Assembly: GCF_000002995.4 (NCBI RefSeq)
Contig: NW_025062479.1
Location: forward strand, 21,510,721-21,574,720
Origin: Brugia malayi
Taxonomy: Eukaryota > Nematoda > Chromadorea > Rhabditida > Onchocercidae
DNA length: 64,000 nt
Direction of reading: 5' to 3'
Shown: in pieces, positions 50,101 to 63,434 of the stretch
Layout: every line of letters starts with the position of its first letter
Position numbering within the stretch: position 1 is the first letter of the stretch
Program-made: the position numbers and the translations under genes
The notes under the pieces: model-generated
The model's database searches: none
What the model was told of the DNA's origin: nothing
What the model saw: the letters and a program-made list of their open reading frames with translations, nothing else

Positions 50101-51238
50101 TTCTGTAATTATTCGTTTAATTTTTCATTTAGCTCTTTTTTGTGCAAACTTTGTTTATGATCGGAATGGTTGTATGATTTGAAGTGTAACGAAATTGCTA
50201 TAACTTCAACAAATTTTGAAGAAAAATTCTGCTGTTAGCTAAAAATCAGAAATTTGAAAAATTATTGTAACTAATTTATTGATGAAATAATTTAATTATT
50301 TCACTTTTAGAAGTACTTTTATTTCTTCAGTTGCAGTTGAAAATTTTTCTACTTCAATAAAGAAGTAATAAAATAAACTAATAAAACTGGTAAAAAAACT
50401 AATGAAAAAAAATGCTTGTTGATTTTGATTTTTAGAATTTGCTCTGCTATAAATCTAAATATCCAATATCTTTTATCGATTATTTCAATTTAGAATATAA
50501 GTGAAAAAGTGAATTGAGATAGTGACAAAATGAATTAACTATGAAAAATGGCAAAATTTAATATACAATAGTTTGCAAATAAACAGTGCTTATTTTGTTC
50601 CGATGTTAATTTATTTCAATTAATAGTAACATTTTAATTAGTAGTAGTATGAAGCGAAATTAAATATGGAAAAGCTTCATTTCATTTGTAAAAGAAACAT
50701 CTAACTGTTCTAATTTCTTTCATGCATAAGTATATTTATTCAAAAATTATTACTGAAATAAGTTTAACTAGGATTTGCTTAAAAATGATTGTTATTCTGA
50801 ATTCAGGTCTTAATGTACACGGCATTTACTTTACAAGGAAAGAAATGGCGTTTAAATAATATAATTATCAAATAAATAATTAATTTGATATTTTCTTACT
50901 CATGAGCAAAGATCTGTCGTCGAAGAGAAGCATACCTATTTATCAAATATGTAAAGGAAATAATTTTTAATAATTAATGAAAATTTATAATGGCACTTAA
51001 ATGCATTGCTATTATTAGTTCGCTTTACTCCTTTTAACTACCACAACTATGGTTAGCTTCGTTCTCCATTTACCATCTTTATTATAATTTTATTTCGTTT
51101 ATCCATATCTTTTTCTTCCTTAGAATTTATGTCAAATTCAATTTAAGATCTTATTATAGTCTGTAATCAATAAATGAATTAAAAACATGGGGTAAAAATT
51201 TGCACTTATTTTTTTGAAAATGTTTATGATTATTTCAG
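47168..51238. promoter_or_regulatory. 5' flank of the guanylate cyclase gene, no exon identified
   Basis: About 4 kb of AT-rich sequence. It should contain the cyclase promoter and its missing short first exon (initiator Met and perhaps one or two residues). I see a T/A homopolymer junction near 47759-47800 and scattered short frames without splice support. Confidence 0.45.
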
Positions 51239-54200
51239 ATCGGTTGGTTCCATGAATGTTTTCGCAAAATGATTTTTGAACAATATGGCAGGGAGGTATG
51301 GCTGAAGATTTTGTAAGTTTTCATTTTAATTAGTTAATTAATGTTTAATTTGTCACTTTTGTCAGAAGCTGATGAGATTTGAATAATTGCCGAACTGTTG
51401 TCTATAATTTAAAAGGTGGAAATCAACGTGATATTGAAGTTTTAATTTAATAACTCATTGTCATTACTTTTAATATATTTTTATTAACAGTACCTTACAT
51501 GCTAAGACAATAAAGGTATGACTTATGACCATAAAAAATCAATCTTTACAGAACGATTCCAGTGATTCAGTCCCAGTTGCTTAGTCCAATTTTGTTCATT
51601 AGTTTGTTTTATTTTGATTCAAAATTTCCTTTAAATTCTTTCAAATTATAAGTAGTCTTATTTGGACACCTAAATTTTTAATTAACTTTTGAAAATTATA
51701 ACTTAAAAAAACGAAGCTGTGACAGAGTTGATGTGTGTCAGTTTAGGAATTGTCCACGAAATATTTTCCAGTTCTTATTTTCTAGTTGTATTTCCATTAA
51801 TCTTAAGTACAAATATCAATTACCAAGATATTTCTGTTTACAAAAAATGCTTTGGTATTAAGTTGATGAAATAGGTTAAAAGATCATAAACTTATCAGAA
51901 AATCAAGTAATTCACGTAACTTACAATTCCTAAGCCACCAATATGCCTCAAATTTTAAGTCACTCAATAATCTTCAAATTGAAACATTTTTTTTCTCTCT
52001 CAAAAATGAATTCAAAAGCAACAAATTAGTTGGAGGTAGACAGAGAGAATATTTAGAGATAGTCCGAATGGGTCTGGTTGGCTTACTTATTTTGAAGATT
52101 AGTTAGCTTAAACTGCATTTAAATGTTGTTTAAATTTGCGTGAGGGAAAAATTTATTGAATTGCGTGTTAATAATTACTTGCTAGAAAATTTCTTGGCAA
52201 TAATAAAAATAAATTCATTCATTCACTATACCTAAGATTTGTCATTATTTTTCTTACACAAATCTTGAAACAATTCTGGTGCTGAAATTCATAAGTAATT
52301 AATTTTTAAATAATTAATGACAAAATGAACAATTTTCAATTATTACCTAGCAGCAACCGTGAAACATTACTTTTATCTCCATTTTGCAATTGTCTTTTCA
52401 CAATATTTAAAAATAATTTCTAATTTATTTTCAATTTTTAAGATTGAAACTGAATTTCACTGAAGAAAATAATTCAAAAAATTTCAAATACATTCTTTGT
52501 ATTTCAATTTAAATCTTTTTCTTGTTCTTTCTTTTTAACTTTTATGAAAGGCAGATATGTGAATTATTTCTTTGCAAATGTAATTTTTTTAATAACACTT
52601 TGAGAAATAAAACATTCCTTATAAATTCAACGTAATTTTGAATTGAAAGTTATTGGTAACAAAATAAGGTTAAAGAAAGAAATTTGGTAAGTGTCAAAGG
52701 TCAAGTTGCTTCCGCTAATAAATAACATTTTCTTTTTCATTCTCCATTGTGCACTTCTATTCTTTTCTTGATTAATTACAGAAATTATTGTCATCTGAAA
52801 GAAGGCGAAGAATGCATGTTGTCATGTTATTACGACGATGAAATAACAATGGGAATGGCTCGTGCTGTTTCGCGTGTTTTAAGTTTGTATTTTCAATTTT
52901 TTTTTTTTTTTGATACTTTTGAGTAAGAGTAAACAAAAAGAAAGTTTTTTTTTCCGATTAAGTATAATTCGAAATTATATGATTAGGTAATAACTTACTT
53001 CTGTTTTTAAAAGTATGAGTTTTAATTTTGTTCTGTAAGAAAGCCTTTGAATTACACTACTTTACTTCTTTTCCTTGTTAATAAAAAGTCATTTAAATAA
53101 TGAATAAATTTAAATCATCGTTAAAAAAGCAATATTCATGTAGCACTTTTTTTTTTTATTTTTTAAATAATTTAGATCTTTCGTTGGATGAAGTATGGGA
53201 AGCTTTTGGCATATATTTCATACACTTTATTATAAAAACTGGATGGGATGAAATTTTACAAGTGCTTGCTTACGATCTTAAAGTATTTTTTTTTTGAAAA
53301 TTTAATTTATTTTAATTGTAAGGTTTCTAAATATGTATATTTAAAAAAAAAAGAGAAAAAACAATAAAATAAAATAAATGATAGATTTGTAAATTTTGAG
53401 TTAAAATAAGTTATAAAAATTCAGAATGTTTCATGAACTAATTTTTATAAAACAGTCCAAAAAATTCGATTTACATTTTGAGAAATTTTCAATTCTAAAT
53501 TCTTAGATTGTTCAATTAATTTTGCTAATTTATTTGCTTAAAGGGTTTCTTGAATAGCCTAGACAGAATGTATTATTTTGCTGATCAAATGGCTTTCTCG
53601 ATGAAATTACGCGGACCATTGTTTCGCTGTGAATTGAACAATGATGATAGCCTCCTACTGCATTATTATTCATCACGTATAGGATTTCCGGGAATCGTCA
53701 AAGGTGTCACCAAAATTATTCAATCGACTGTTTATAATTTTAACTTGTTCTCACCAGTGAGCATTGATAGTTTTTGCTTATTTAAAACAAAATATTTTCC
53801 TGTATTTTCCATAATACCGAAAATACCCTTTCGACTTTTCATTCCCTTTGCGCCTAGATAGTTTGCAGAAAAGAGGCACCAAAAAAAAATAAAGTTAGTA
53901 GTCACTGAATTCAAAATGTTATGTTACATCTTATTCATTAGTGCTGTGATGATAAATAATTAACTAAACAGTGAATTATGAATTTTTAAAACCTTATAAA
54001 TTTAAAAATAATTGCGGAATCAAAAAAAAGTTCTATAATTTCTATATGATTTTAGTAAAGAGATTTTAAACGTAAAGCTCATCTGTACTTTTAGGTATTG
54101 TTCGTGAAATATCAAGGAGAATATTCGGAATTGAAATTGAAATAACTATTGAAAGCCGTCTTCGAGCGCATTTTAATTCAATCATTAAAGAACACATTAT

Positions 54201-55102
54201 ATTCTCAATTACTAGGGTTTCACTTTTTCTTCTTAAAATATGTTTCACTTTTTCTCCTTAAAATAACCTTAGAAAAATTCAAATTGAGTTTTAAACAAAT
54301 TGCATATGAAAGAGTATTTGGCTAAGGCAACTGAAATAGATGCAATTTCAGAAAGATAAAAATAAGAACAGTTTGAATTGCGTGAATCCTTCGTTGACCA
54401 ATTCTTTACAAAATGCGAAGTCAAATGTAAATTTTATTACAATTCTAATAAAATAGCTTTTTTTTCACTTTTTTTTTATTTATTTTTTTTTTTATAATGA
54501 TTAGCAAACTTACTAATTTCGATTTAATATTTTCTAGGAAATTAAAATTCCATTGCACTTCTTGTATGATTAAATTTTGATACTAAGAAAATTAAATTAC
54601 TTATAATATTTTCTATAAAGTGTTCTTTTTATGCGACATTCACTCATCTTCTGAAATTGCGTTATCATGGAGACGTAACTTTCACTTGTGTTCACTCAAT
54701 TAATAATCTAACTTTAAAAAAATGACGTTAAGGGACAATGTGGCCTATCTCTAAACGAATTTGCGATTATTTTTCCATATCACATTTGTTTTAATAGAAA
54801 ATTCCAAATATTGCACTGCGGTAAATTTTTTCATTTCTGTATTATATCTTTTATTGATAACGGTTGTTAACTAAGTGAAATGTTTATCAGTAACCAGAGT
54901 CACCGGAGGAAAACTTCATAAATAAAAATTCATAGATAAAATATAAATGATATGTAGAAAATTCGAAATAACTTATTATTATAATTTTATATTTTATTTC
55001 CAGGTATTTTTATCAAAAAGTATTTACCGTCAGTGAGATCTGGTGTAACTTTGCTAACTGATATTGCAAAACTTATTTATCCTAATGTAAGTAAATTCAA
55101 AA

Positions 55103-55134
<32 letters not shown>

Positions 55135-57896
55135 ACAATACACGTTAAGTACTTTGATTCTTAAAGAAATAAAATTATTTCCAACATATTGGAAGACATA
55201 TATGATTACAATAATTGAGTCTTTCAGGTACCACTTATTTATCAATCTTTACTGACTTTTTTGAATAGTATATTTGTGTTAATACTAAATGATATCACGG
55301 ACCACCAAATTCACTCGTATCCAATCGTTTTAAAAGGTTGTAATATTTTGAAAATGATATATTGAATGAAAAATACATTAATTTAAAGAATTAAATGTTA
55401 AAAAAAGCAAAATTATTAGACTGATAAAATCTGATCAGTGATAAATTAAGAGTTAATCAGAATAAACTATACACTAAGGTTCGATGACGTTATTATCAAA
55501 TGGACATTTTATTTATATGTGTTCGTTGGATGTATCCGAAATTATCCATCTTAAACAACGACAGTTATATCTTAGTGATATGCAATTACACGATGCAACT
55601 CGAAATATTATCATGATCAATGAATTAAGACTTTATCAAATTAAATATACGTTTGTCAATTTTTCATCTTCAGAATTACTGACTGCAATGAATGATAGAT
55701 GAATTTAACATTTTTTACTTGTGATAAATGCTATTTTATTTACAAACATTAACAATTACATTAGCTTCAATTTCAAATCAAATAATTATATGAACATTCA
55801 GATATTGTAACTTTTAATCGTTACAATGATTATTTATTCATTAGCAGTTTAGATTTATTATTCAGTATGATACATATTATTACATCATCACTGTAAATGG
55901 TGATATAATATTAAAAAATTTTGAAAAATCTGAAAAAATAATTGGTGAAATTGTAAAATGAAAGATCAATTATGAGGGGCTAAAGCTCAAAGTTTAAAAT
56001 TGAAATAAAAATTGAAATGATCGCATTGCAATAGCTATTTGGTTAAAACATATTATTAATATCTAAATATTAATATATATGAAAAAAATTCCATCAAGAA
56101 TCTATCTGTTTATTCAATAATAAATATTTTGAAGTGAAAAGTTGGAAGAAAAAAAAAATAATCTGACAAAACTAATCGAGAAAGTGGCTGCTGAGAAGCA
56201 TCAATCGGAAAAACTCCTTTATGAATTATTACCACCATTTGCTGTTGAAATTCTTCGTATGGGTGAAACAGTTCAAGCGCGTAAAAATTAATTTATTCAT
56301 ATTTAATTTCATATCTGACAATCATTTTCATCTTCAGTTTACTTCTGATAAGTGCAAAACTAACATGAAAGTAAAATAAATATTATATTGATGTTTTATG
56401 CTAAAATTTGAAGTTATAAACAGGTAAAAGGACAAATGAGCGGAAAGATAATGCATTATTTAATGATTAGACTAATTGATCAGTAGAAATTTTCAGATGA
56501 ATGTACAGATGTAACACTTCTCTTTTCCGATGTAGTAAAATTCACAAACATTTGCGCTGCATGCGCACCTTATGATGTTTTTAACATGTTAAACGAGTTA
56601 TATACCAAATTTGATCGTATTGCAAAAATTGTAAGTATTTTTTATATTTTCATTTTTAAATCTTTAATTGTGGATTACTTTCTTTACTTTGGTCTTTTGT
56701 TAACTTAAATATTAGATATCAAAACAATTTTAAATTTTGCAATTTTCCAATTCGAATCTTACGATTATAAATTTAAAACTATAACTTTAAACTATAATGT
56801 TAACCTTTATAACTTTAGAACTATTCAGTCTGTCACATTGTTAAGGCTCCTAGCTTTTCAGTCAATATTTTTTTAATGCTTGAAATGTCGAAATTTTTCG
56901 CATTTGCTTTTTATTGAATTTATATGATTCGATTCCATTAATTAATTTAATCGTTTAGAACGACGTTTATAAGGTTGAAACTATTGGTGATGCTTACGTG
57001 GTTGCTAGTGGTGTTCCCACTCAATGCATCAATCATTCAGAACGTATCTTAAATATGGCCATTGGTATGCAAATGGAGGTGAAATCAGTGAAGCGTCCAG
57101 GAACTGATATATCACTTGAGATTCGTATAGGTATTCACACCGGATCAATTTTTGCTGGAATAGTTGGTTTCAAAATGCCTCGGTTAGTAGTAATTTTACT
57201 AAGTCGTGATAATCTCTCTGATCTACTTAATAGGGCAGAAAATAAAGAAATAGCATGATTGCTTTACATTTTTAGTTACTGCTTATTTGGAAAGACAGTT
57301 TCAATAGCTCGTAAACTGGAATCGTATGGCGTACCAAGAAAAATTCGTGTCAGTGAAACGGCCAAGAAGTACGCTATCCTTAGAATTCAATATAATTTCA
57401 TTAGTTGTTATTTCTTATCCAATGTTTTGTTTGGTTTAACCTGGCTCTATCCATGTAAACTGTGATATATTTCCAGTTCGGCACTACAAACGAATAAATT
57501 CCTTGAATTCGTTGAGGGAGGAATTATTGAGGCAGATTTTGGCCGTGTGCACACTTATTTTCTGGAAAAAAACGGTCGAAAAACTGTTTGGGACATTTGC
57601 GCCCATCTTAGACGTTTGTTTTATCAATCTTTGCATCCAATTAACTAAAAACACACAATTTTCTTTTTATAGTTCTATCTTCATTAACTGCAATCATAAT
57701 TCCAGAACCAGGACAGTCCACTGATGGATATTACGAATTGCACGAAACCGAGGAGACTTCATTTAAAAAACAAACTCCTTGTAAGGTAGGCTTAAAAAAT
57801 GTATTCGAAGCATCTAAGAAAAAGCGATATCTTGCATCTATGTTTAAAGAGGAGCTTAAGTTGTTCATTAGAAATTTATACGATAAGCTATTCTAG
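51239..57896 (+). CDS. Soluble guanylate cyclase subunit (atypical nematode GCY type)
   Basis: Converts GTP to cGMP, normally as a dimer. Exons: 51239-51312, 52782-52882, 53176-53282, 53544-53703, 54095-54241, 55004-55086, 55228-55336, 55479-55654, 56142-56280, 56497-56630, 56959-57182, 57276-57368, 57477-57613, 57706-57896 (624 codons plus stop); a tiny first exon with the Met was not found. Domains in order: H-NOX (IGWFHECFRKMIFEQYGREV, EGEECMLSCYYDDEITM), with YxSxR kept (HYYSSR) but the heme His replaced by Tyr; H-NOX-associated domain (LYLSDMQLHDATRNIIMINE); coiled coil to LLYELLPP; cyclase domain (LLFSDVVKFTNICAACAPYD, DVYKVETIGDAY, RIGIHTGSIFAGIVGFKMPR, YCLFGKTV). Both metal Asp, the base-recognition Glu and Cys are present; the Asn and Arg of the transition-state site are Ser and Lys. 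Donors at 54241 and 55654 are weak. C. elegans relatives gcy-31 to gcy-37 sense oxygen; the exact orthologue is undecided. Confidence 0.9.
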
Positions 57897-59058
57897 ATAA
57901 CCATCATGAGAAAAAAGCGAAAAGTGGGACAGAAGCCTTCTGCATCTCAACCAGCTAATGCTAATCTTCAAGGAACGAATATTTGTGTTGTCATTTGATA
58001 TTGCGCTTTTTTGCCATAAATTTGCTGTTACAATAGACATCACAAAGAGATGAAAGATAATACCATAAGTTTTTCTGACATTGTTCCTCCATGTGAATAC
58101 TATGCAATCTGTCTACTTCGCTTGATCTATCTTTTGAAGTTCTGAACTTGTAATTTCTAAAAATACAGAACGTTTCAAATCTTATTATTTCTGTAACAGA
58201 AGTCTTCAAATTAAAATTCTATTCGAGAATCAACAACAATACAAACATATCTACGAAATTATAATTAAAACACATAAAATGCATGTCTATCGATCATGAA
58301 TATCACTTCTATTAATCACAATGAACTATTAGGAAAACAGTTACTAATTTCAGCATTTTCAAAATTGAAACTGGATTTTGAGACGATTTTAACGGGCTCA
58401 TACTTTTTTCTACTATTTTTTTAAACTTGTAAAATATAATTTATAAATTAATTGAAAATTTATAAATTAACTGAAACATAATTTATAAAAGATAGTACAA
58501 GAAATCAGAAATTGAATGCGTAGACATAATATTTATACATGTAACATACACCTCAAAAACTTTTGAAGACAATTAGATAAATGCAAATCAACACTCGACA
58601 AATGGCCAACATGCTTCCTGTACGTTTTGTTGAGAAAAAGGAATTCTCTTTTGAAATTTCCGAAACAGTTGCAACGTTGCTCCATAAAATTCTGTACAAA
58701 TGTAAACAATGAAAGAATTTATAAATAAAAAGAAATGGCTTAACAACCCAATAATTCTAACCCATATCAATCCCAGACAAATACAGTATGAGTAAAATTA
58801 TTACCAGAAAAAAGAAATGATTATGAAGAGTATGGATGACGAATATTTACAACAACAGTATTGTATACGTTCAATTACTAAACGATTCAGGTTACTGAAC
58901 TTCTCTTGCTGACATCAGAAAAATTCATGCACCTGCATAATTACAATTACAAACAACTCTTTAAAAAAAAGAAAAGAAAATATACGGTTTTTACATAAAA
59001 ATGTCTTATGTTTGAATTTAGCACCAGGATACTCCCGTAAATTAATAACAAGAATGTT
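57897..59058. other. Intergenic region between convergent genes
   Basis: Between the cyclase 3' end and the BFR1-like gene's 3' end. No coding pattern; short frames on the minus strand around 58000-58770 look random. Confidence 0.6.
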
Positions 59059-62000
59059 CTAGTGTGTAGAATTTTTACTTGCGAAACCTTCATCAGATAA
59101 TGACAATGGAGATGAAAATTCCAGTTTTGGGCTGCAAATATCTTTTGCAAAAGATTCAGATCTCTCCTCTACCGGCGTTATGAGGTCGAAGGAGGAGCAA
59201 GTATGAAAATTGAAGATGCTTCCTCGATCAGATGTATCTGTTGAACCATTCCAAGTTGAATCTGCCGTATGTTCACTTTCACTGAGTGAAGGTAACTGTC
59301 GGTAATCACTTTCTTCCCAAACAATAACGCTGTAAATAAATTTTATCAAAATATGCAGATAACTATAAGATATTGAGATGTAAGTCTTAATAGAATACAC
59401 CAACCTTTGTCTAAAAACTTTTTTCCGAGTTAGATTGTAAGTTAGTGTTTCCATGATATTATGAATCCAGAATTCGATGGAAAACATATTTAATATAAAA
59501 AATACACCACAACACGGTATAGGTGCTTATAAATAAAAAAAATAAGTGCATTCCCGAGATTATGCATGCAGAAAGAGCAGAATTCAAATGAAATCAAACG
59601 CAGAAACATGAAGAATGGAATCTCCTTACTTTGTCTGTTCTTGATACTGCTTCAACAATGCACGCACCATATTCAATGTGTGCTCAATTTCGCGATAGGT
59701 TTGAGGTATTGGTATCTCAGTTTCTTTAAAGAAGCATAACATTTGCATTGGATGACTTATTTTCTGCAAAAAGAAGTGAAATTAAGATAAGCTGATTCGC
59801 GTTATAATGATGCATTAATAATGAAGATATTGATTGATTTTTGATCGATTGCAACAACATTTATTAGCTATATTTCTCAGTAACGGTTCTTACTAAGCAA
59901 TACATTCGTGAAATGAATTCAATAAATAGAAGTTACGACTTCACGACCATCATAATAAAAATAAACGAAACTCGGGAAATACCTGACATGGCTTCTTCGA
60001 AGACTTCTTGCAATTTTTTTTCTTCAAAACGTTAGTAAGAGATGTTTCTTTTCCAAATTCCTGCTCAACCGGTAATGATGGATGTATTTTCAGGGCGGAA
60101 AAAGATAACGGATATTCCTCAGCTGAATCTGAAAAAATGTTTTCATATAGACTAATACAATTTATCGATAAAATTATGTCTCAACTGAACAAAGTTTCAT
60201 CCTTTTTTAGGAATAAATCTGTATTGGAAATAAAATAAGATGAAAAAACGAAACACTGAAACACATCAGACTAAATTTAATAAAATGAAGAATAGAATGT
60301 ACAATAACCTTCACTACCATCAGCAATCATTTGTCTACATGTTTTATCAACTGTATCACAAGCTGATGAAAAACATTCCACGGGCATCCGTGACTGTAGT
60401 GAAGTTAAGTATTCAATTAATCTTTTACATGCCATCTTCTGTTCATAAAACGGTTCCAATGTGTCTTCATCAACAAAGTCAGCATCTAAATTTGAAAGGG
60501 TGAGTTAATTTTGGTCTGTGAAGAAATCGAATCACTTAAAGTCATGATTGTAGTCTGAATGGCAGAAACGAAACAAAATCAACTCAAACAATAGAGAAAA
60601 AACTCACAAGACTGTTGGCGATGAGTCGTTGGGTATGTCGCTGGATATGGATAGTTCGAACAAATTATGGAAGAACATTGTATATCTTTTTTATTTCTAT
60701 TTGACCAGTCGATGTATTCCGCCCGCTTCTTGTTGTAACTATCCACCAGTTTCTTTTTTTTAGCATGCAAATCGCATAAACTGTCTTTAAGATGTAAGAA
60801 ATTCCGCCTTTGCTGTCTAATATATCGATCAGTTGTCTCAAGCTGACTTGTTATTTCACGGATTGACTTCAGCACATTCTAAAATGTTTCCTTCTCATTA
60901 CTGCTTTACTATTTTATGAAGATACTTGATAAATATGAGTGCAGACTGCTTGAAAATAATGAAATAATGCACATAAGATAAATCTTATTACTATACAAAA
61001 TTTCTTGAAACTATAAAATAAATAATAAAATTAAGGATCAAAATAAGGAACTAAAACTAATCAAAAAAAAAAAAAAAACCAAAGTGAAAGGGAAGTTTTT
61101 CCTGAACTAACACTTATAGTCTGTTAAAAACAATACCTAACCAAAATTTACTAAGAATCCACAACATTAAGCAATAAACTAATCTATGTACACCTTCCTC
61201 TTCCTGTTGTAACTATCCACCGCTTCACTTGTTTTCATCGAAAGGAAAAAATCGCCAGAAGGGCTGAGAAGTAAACTTCACAAGATTAAGAATTAGTGAA
61301 AGTTCCGATAAAGAGATGGAATGTGTAGCAACATACACTACGCCTTTCATTGATTCCACACAACTGGAGTTGTATAACTCTTTTCTCTTCCATGATAATA
61401 TTATATTTCCTAAAAAAATGAGATTTGTTGTACAAACAATAAATGATCGCACTGAATCCATAATATATACTTTAAAAAAAAAAATGTTTTATAAGTATTT
61501 TGAATGAAATCAATGCTATGAATTCATAAGAAAACTACAACCTAAACCGATAAAATTAGCTGACTAAAATCAGCTTACATGTCGACTGGATAAACTACTT
61601 AGACCATTCAGATCATTCCTGTGCTTGGAAATGCGATTTTAATATCACTAGTAAATCCCTAAAATGCTTTTTTTCATCTTCACTGCGTCAATTTTCCTTC
61701 GTTTTTCTTCCTGTTTATTGCGCCAAAATCTTCAACCCTTTTTCCGCAAAAGTTTTTTTTTTCCAAGTTTTCCTGGATTTGTCTGCTAGCCACAACTTTG
61801 GGAAGATGTTAATTTTATATAAGTCTCAGTTTATGTCTATATTTTTTCTATTTTTTTTGGTATTTTTTCCAAATCTCTTAATGTAAAATTGAGGATGATT
61901 TAAATGCTTTTAACCATTAAGTGGTCTAGTAGAGCTACCTGGGCGTATTTTTTTTACAACTATTAGAAATCTAATACATAGTTTCTCGAGAATTAAAATC

Positions 62001-63434
62001 AATGTTCAGCAATGATTTATTGTTTAAAGTTAATTAAATAAAAAAAAAATCAGTATAGGTGACTAGAAAACTTGCGCTAATTTGGCTCGATTCCGTTTCA
62101 GTTTATCGATTTCCTTAACAAGTGCTTTTTCAGTACGACTAGAAGTGAACTTCGTTTGAGAGTATGCAATCTCCAATTCTTCCAAACGTGCTGTCAATCT
62201 GCTTTCATCCTTGTAGACCAAATCATTTTCTATATCGGACAATAATGCATTCTGTAAAATTTTCATTTCATGATTATATATATAAATAAATCAAATTTCA
62301 TTATTGAGTGAACTAAATCCTCAAGAAGATATATATATATATACGGTCCATTATTTTTCAATAAATGGACCCATTTTTTGAAAATAATATCTTCCCTTCC
62401 ATAAAAACAATGATCACAGTATGTTATAAATTCACAAGAAATGCTAAACTAGTTAGAAATTCTAGATTAAACTTCTTTATTTTGAACTTTAAATTTTCAT
62501 TTTGTCATTTCTAGGTTCCTAACACCTTTGCTATTAACAACGTGACCGATAATAGTGCACGATATCGATATATTTCTATTAAATCATTAAAAATTTCATG
62601 ATTTAAGAAGCAGATGAGTAGTAATTTCACGACATAAGGTAATCGCTAACCTTTTCTGTGAGCAGTTTTTTGATTTCATTAATTTCAATTTTCATTCCAT
62701 CAGCCTCAACCTTCAATTGTTCCCTCCTTTTGCAAGGTTCTTGCTTGCTCTGCTTTAACATATTCAAAGTTCCAATAGTGTTGTTCCTTCCTATAATTCT
62801 ATCGATCTGCAAATAAAGGGAAACATGACAAAGAAGTATGACAAACACATCCGAAAAATTACTCAACAATCAGTTGAAAGAGGTTTTAAAAAATTGAGCT
62901 TTAAGCATACTGAAATGAAGCATTTATAACAAGTTCATAGTTATCAAGAAGTAAACATATTACCAATTATTTACAAGTTTCTATATTACTCAGTAGAGAT
63001 GTGGAATAAAGCTGAAAGAATAAAGCTAATTGGTATGTCAGTCAAAGTCATAACCTTATATACATACCCAATAGTGAATGAATGAATAAACAATACTGGT
63101 GGTGAATGGTCAGCAATACAGGCGATAAGGGATGATAGACAAAGATTTAAATTACTAAAAGGCATATTCATTAGCTTCAAGAAAAAGATTTCAAAACGCC
63201 AAACGGTCTTTAACATAACCTAGAAACTCTAATGACTGAAATAAATAACTTTGAAGCTAAGAAAATCAAGCACTGAAGACTAAAAGTAACCTTCGCGACC
63301 GTTTCGCTAATACTCTGATTATAATTACGAAGTTCCTGCTGAAAAGCTTGTCTATCTGGCACTGTCGGTCTCAAACTGGTTGTCGCAATAACAGTTGCAT
63401 TTGTAATAGGACATGTCGTGCCTTTCTCATCCAT
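59059..63434 (-). CDS. BFR1-like coiled-coil protein
   Basis: Eight exons 5' to 3': 63434-63291, 62806-62651, 62251-62072, 60878-60608, 60485-60309, 60128-59983, 59763-59630, 59329-59059, giving 492 aa. The N-terminus has RPTVPDRQAFQQELRNYNQS, then charged coiled coil. RLTARLEELEIAYSQTKFTS followed by EKALVKEIDKLKRNRAKLAQ resembles the conserved block of yeast BFR1, and the next exon (RQQRRNFLHLKDSLCDLHAK) fits the following coiled coil. BFR1 is a polysome/mRNP- and ER-associated RNA-binding protein; a similar role is inference. The last exon is Ser/Glu/Asp-rich and disordered (SLSESEHTADSTWNGSTDTS). Phases all agree. A 1.2 kb intron (60879-62071) is empty. Other coiled-coil families cannot be fully excluded. 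Confidence 0.65.
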
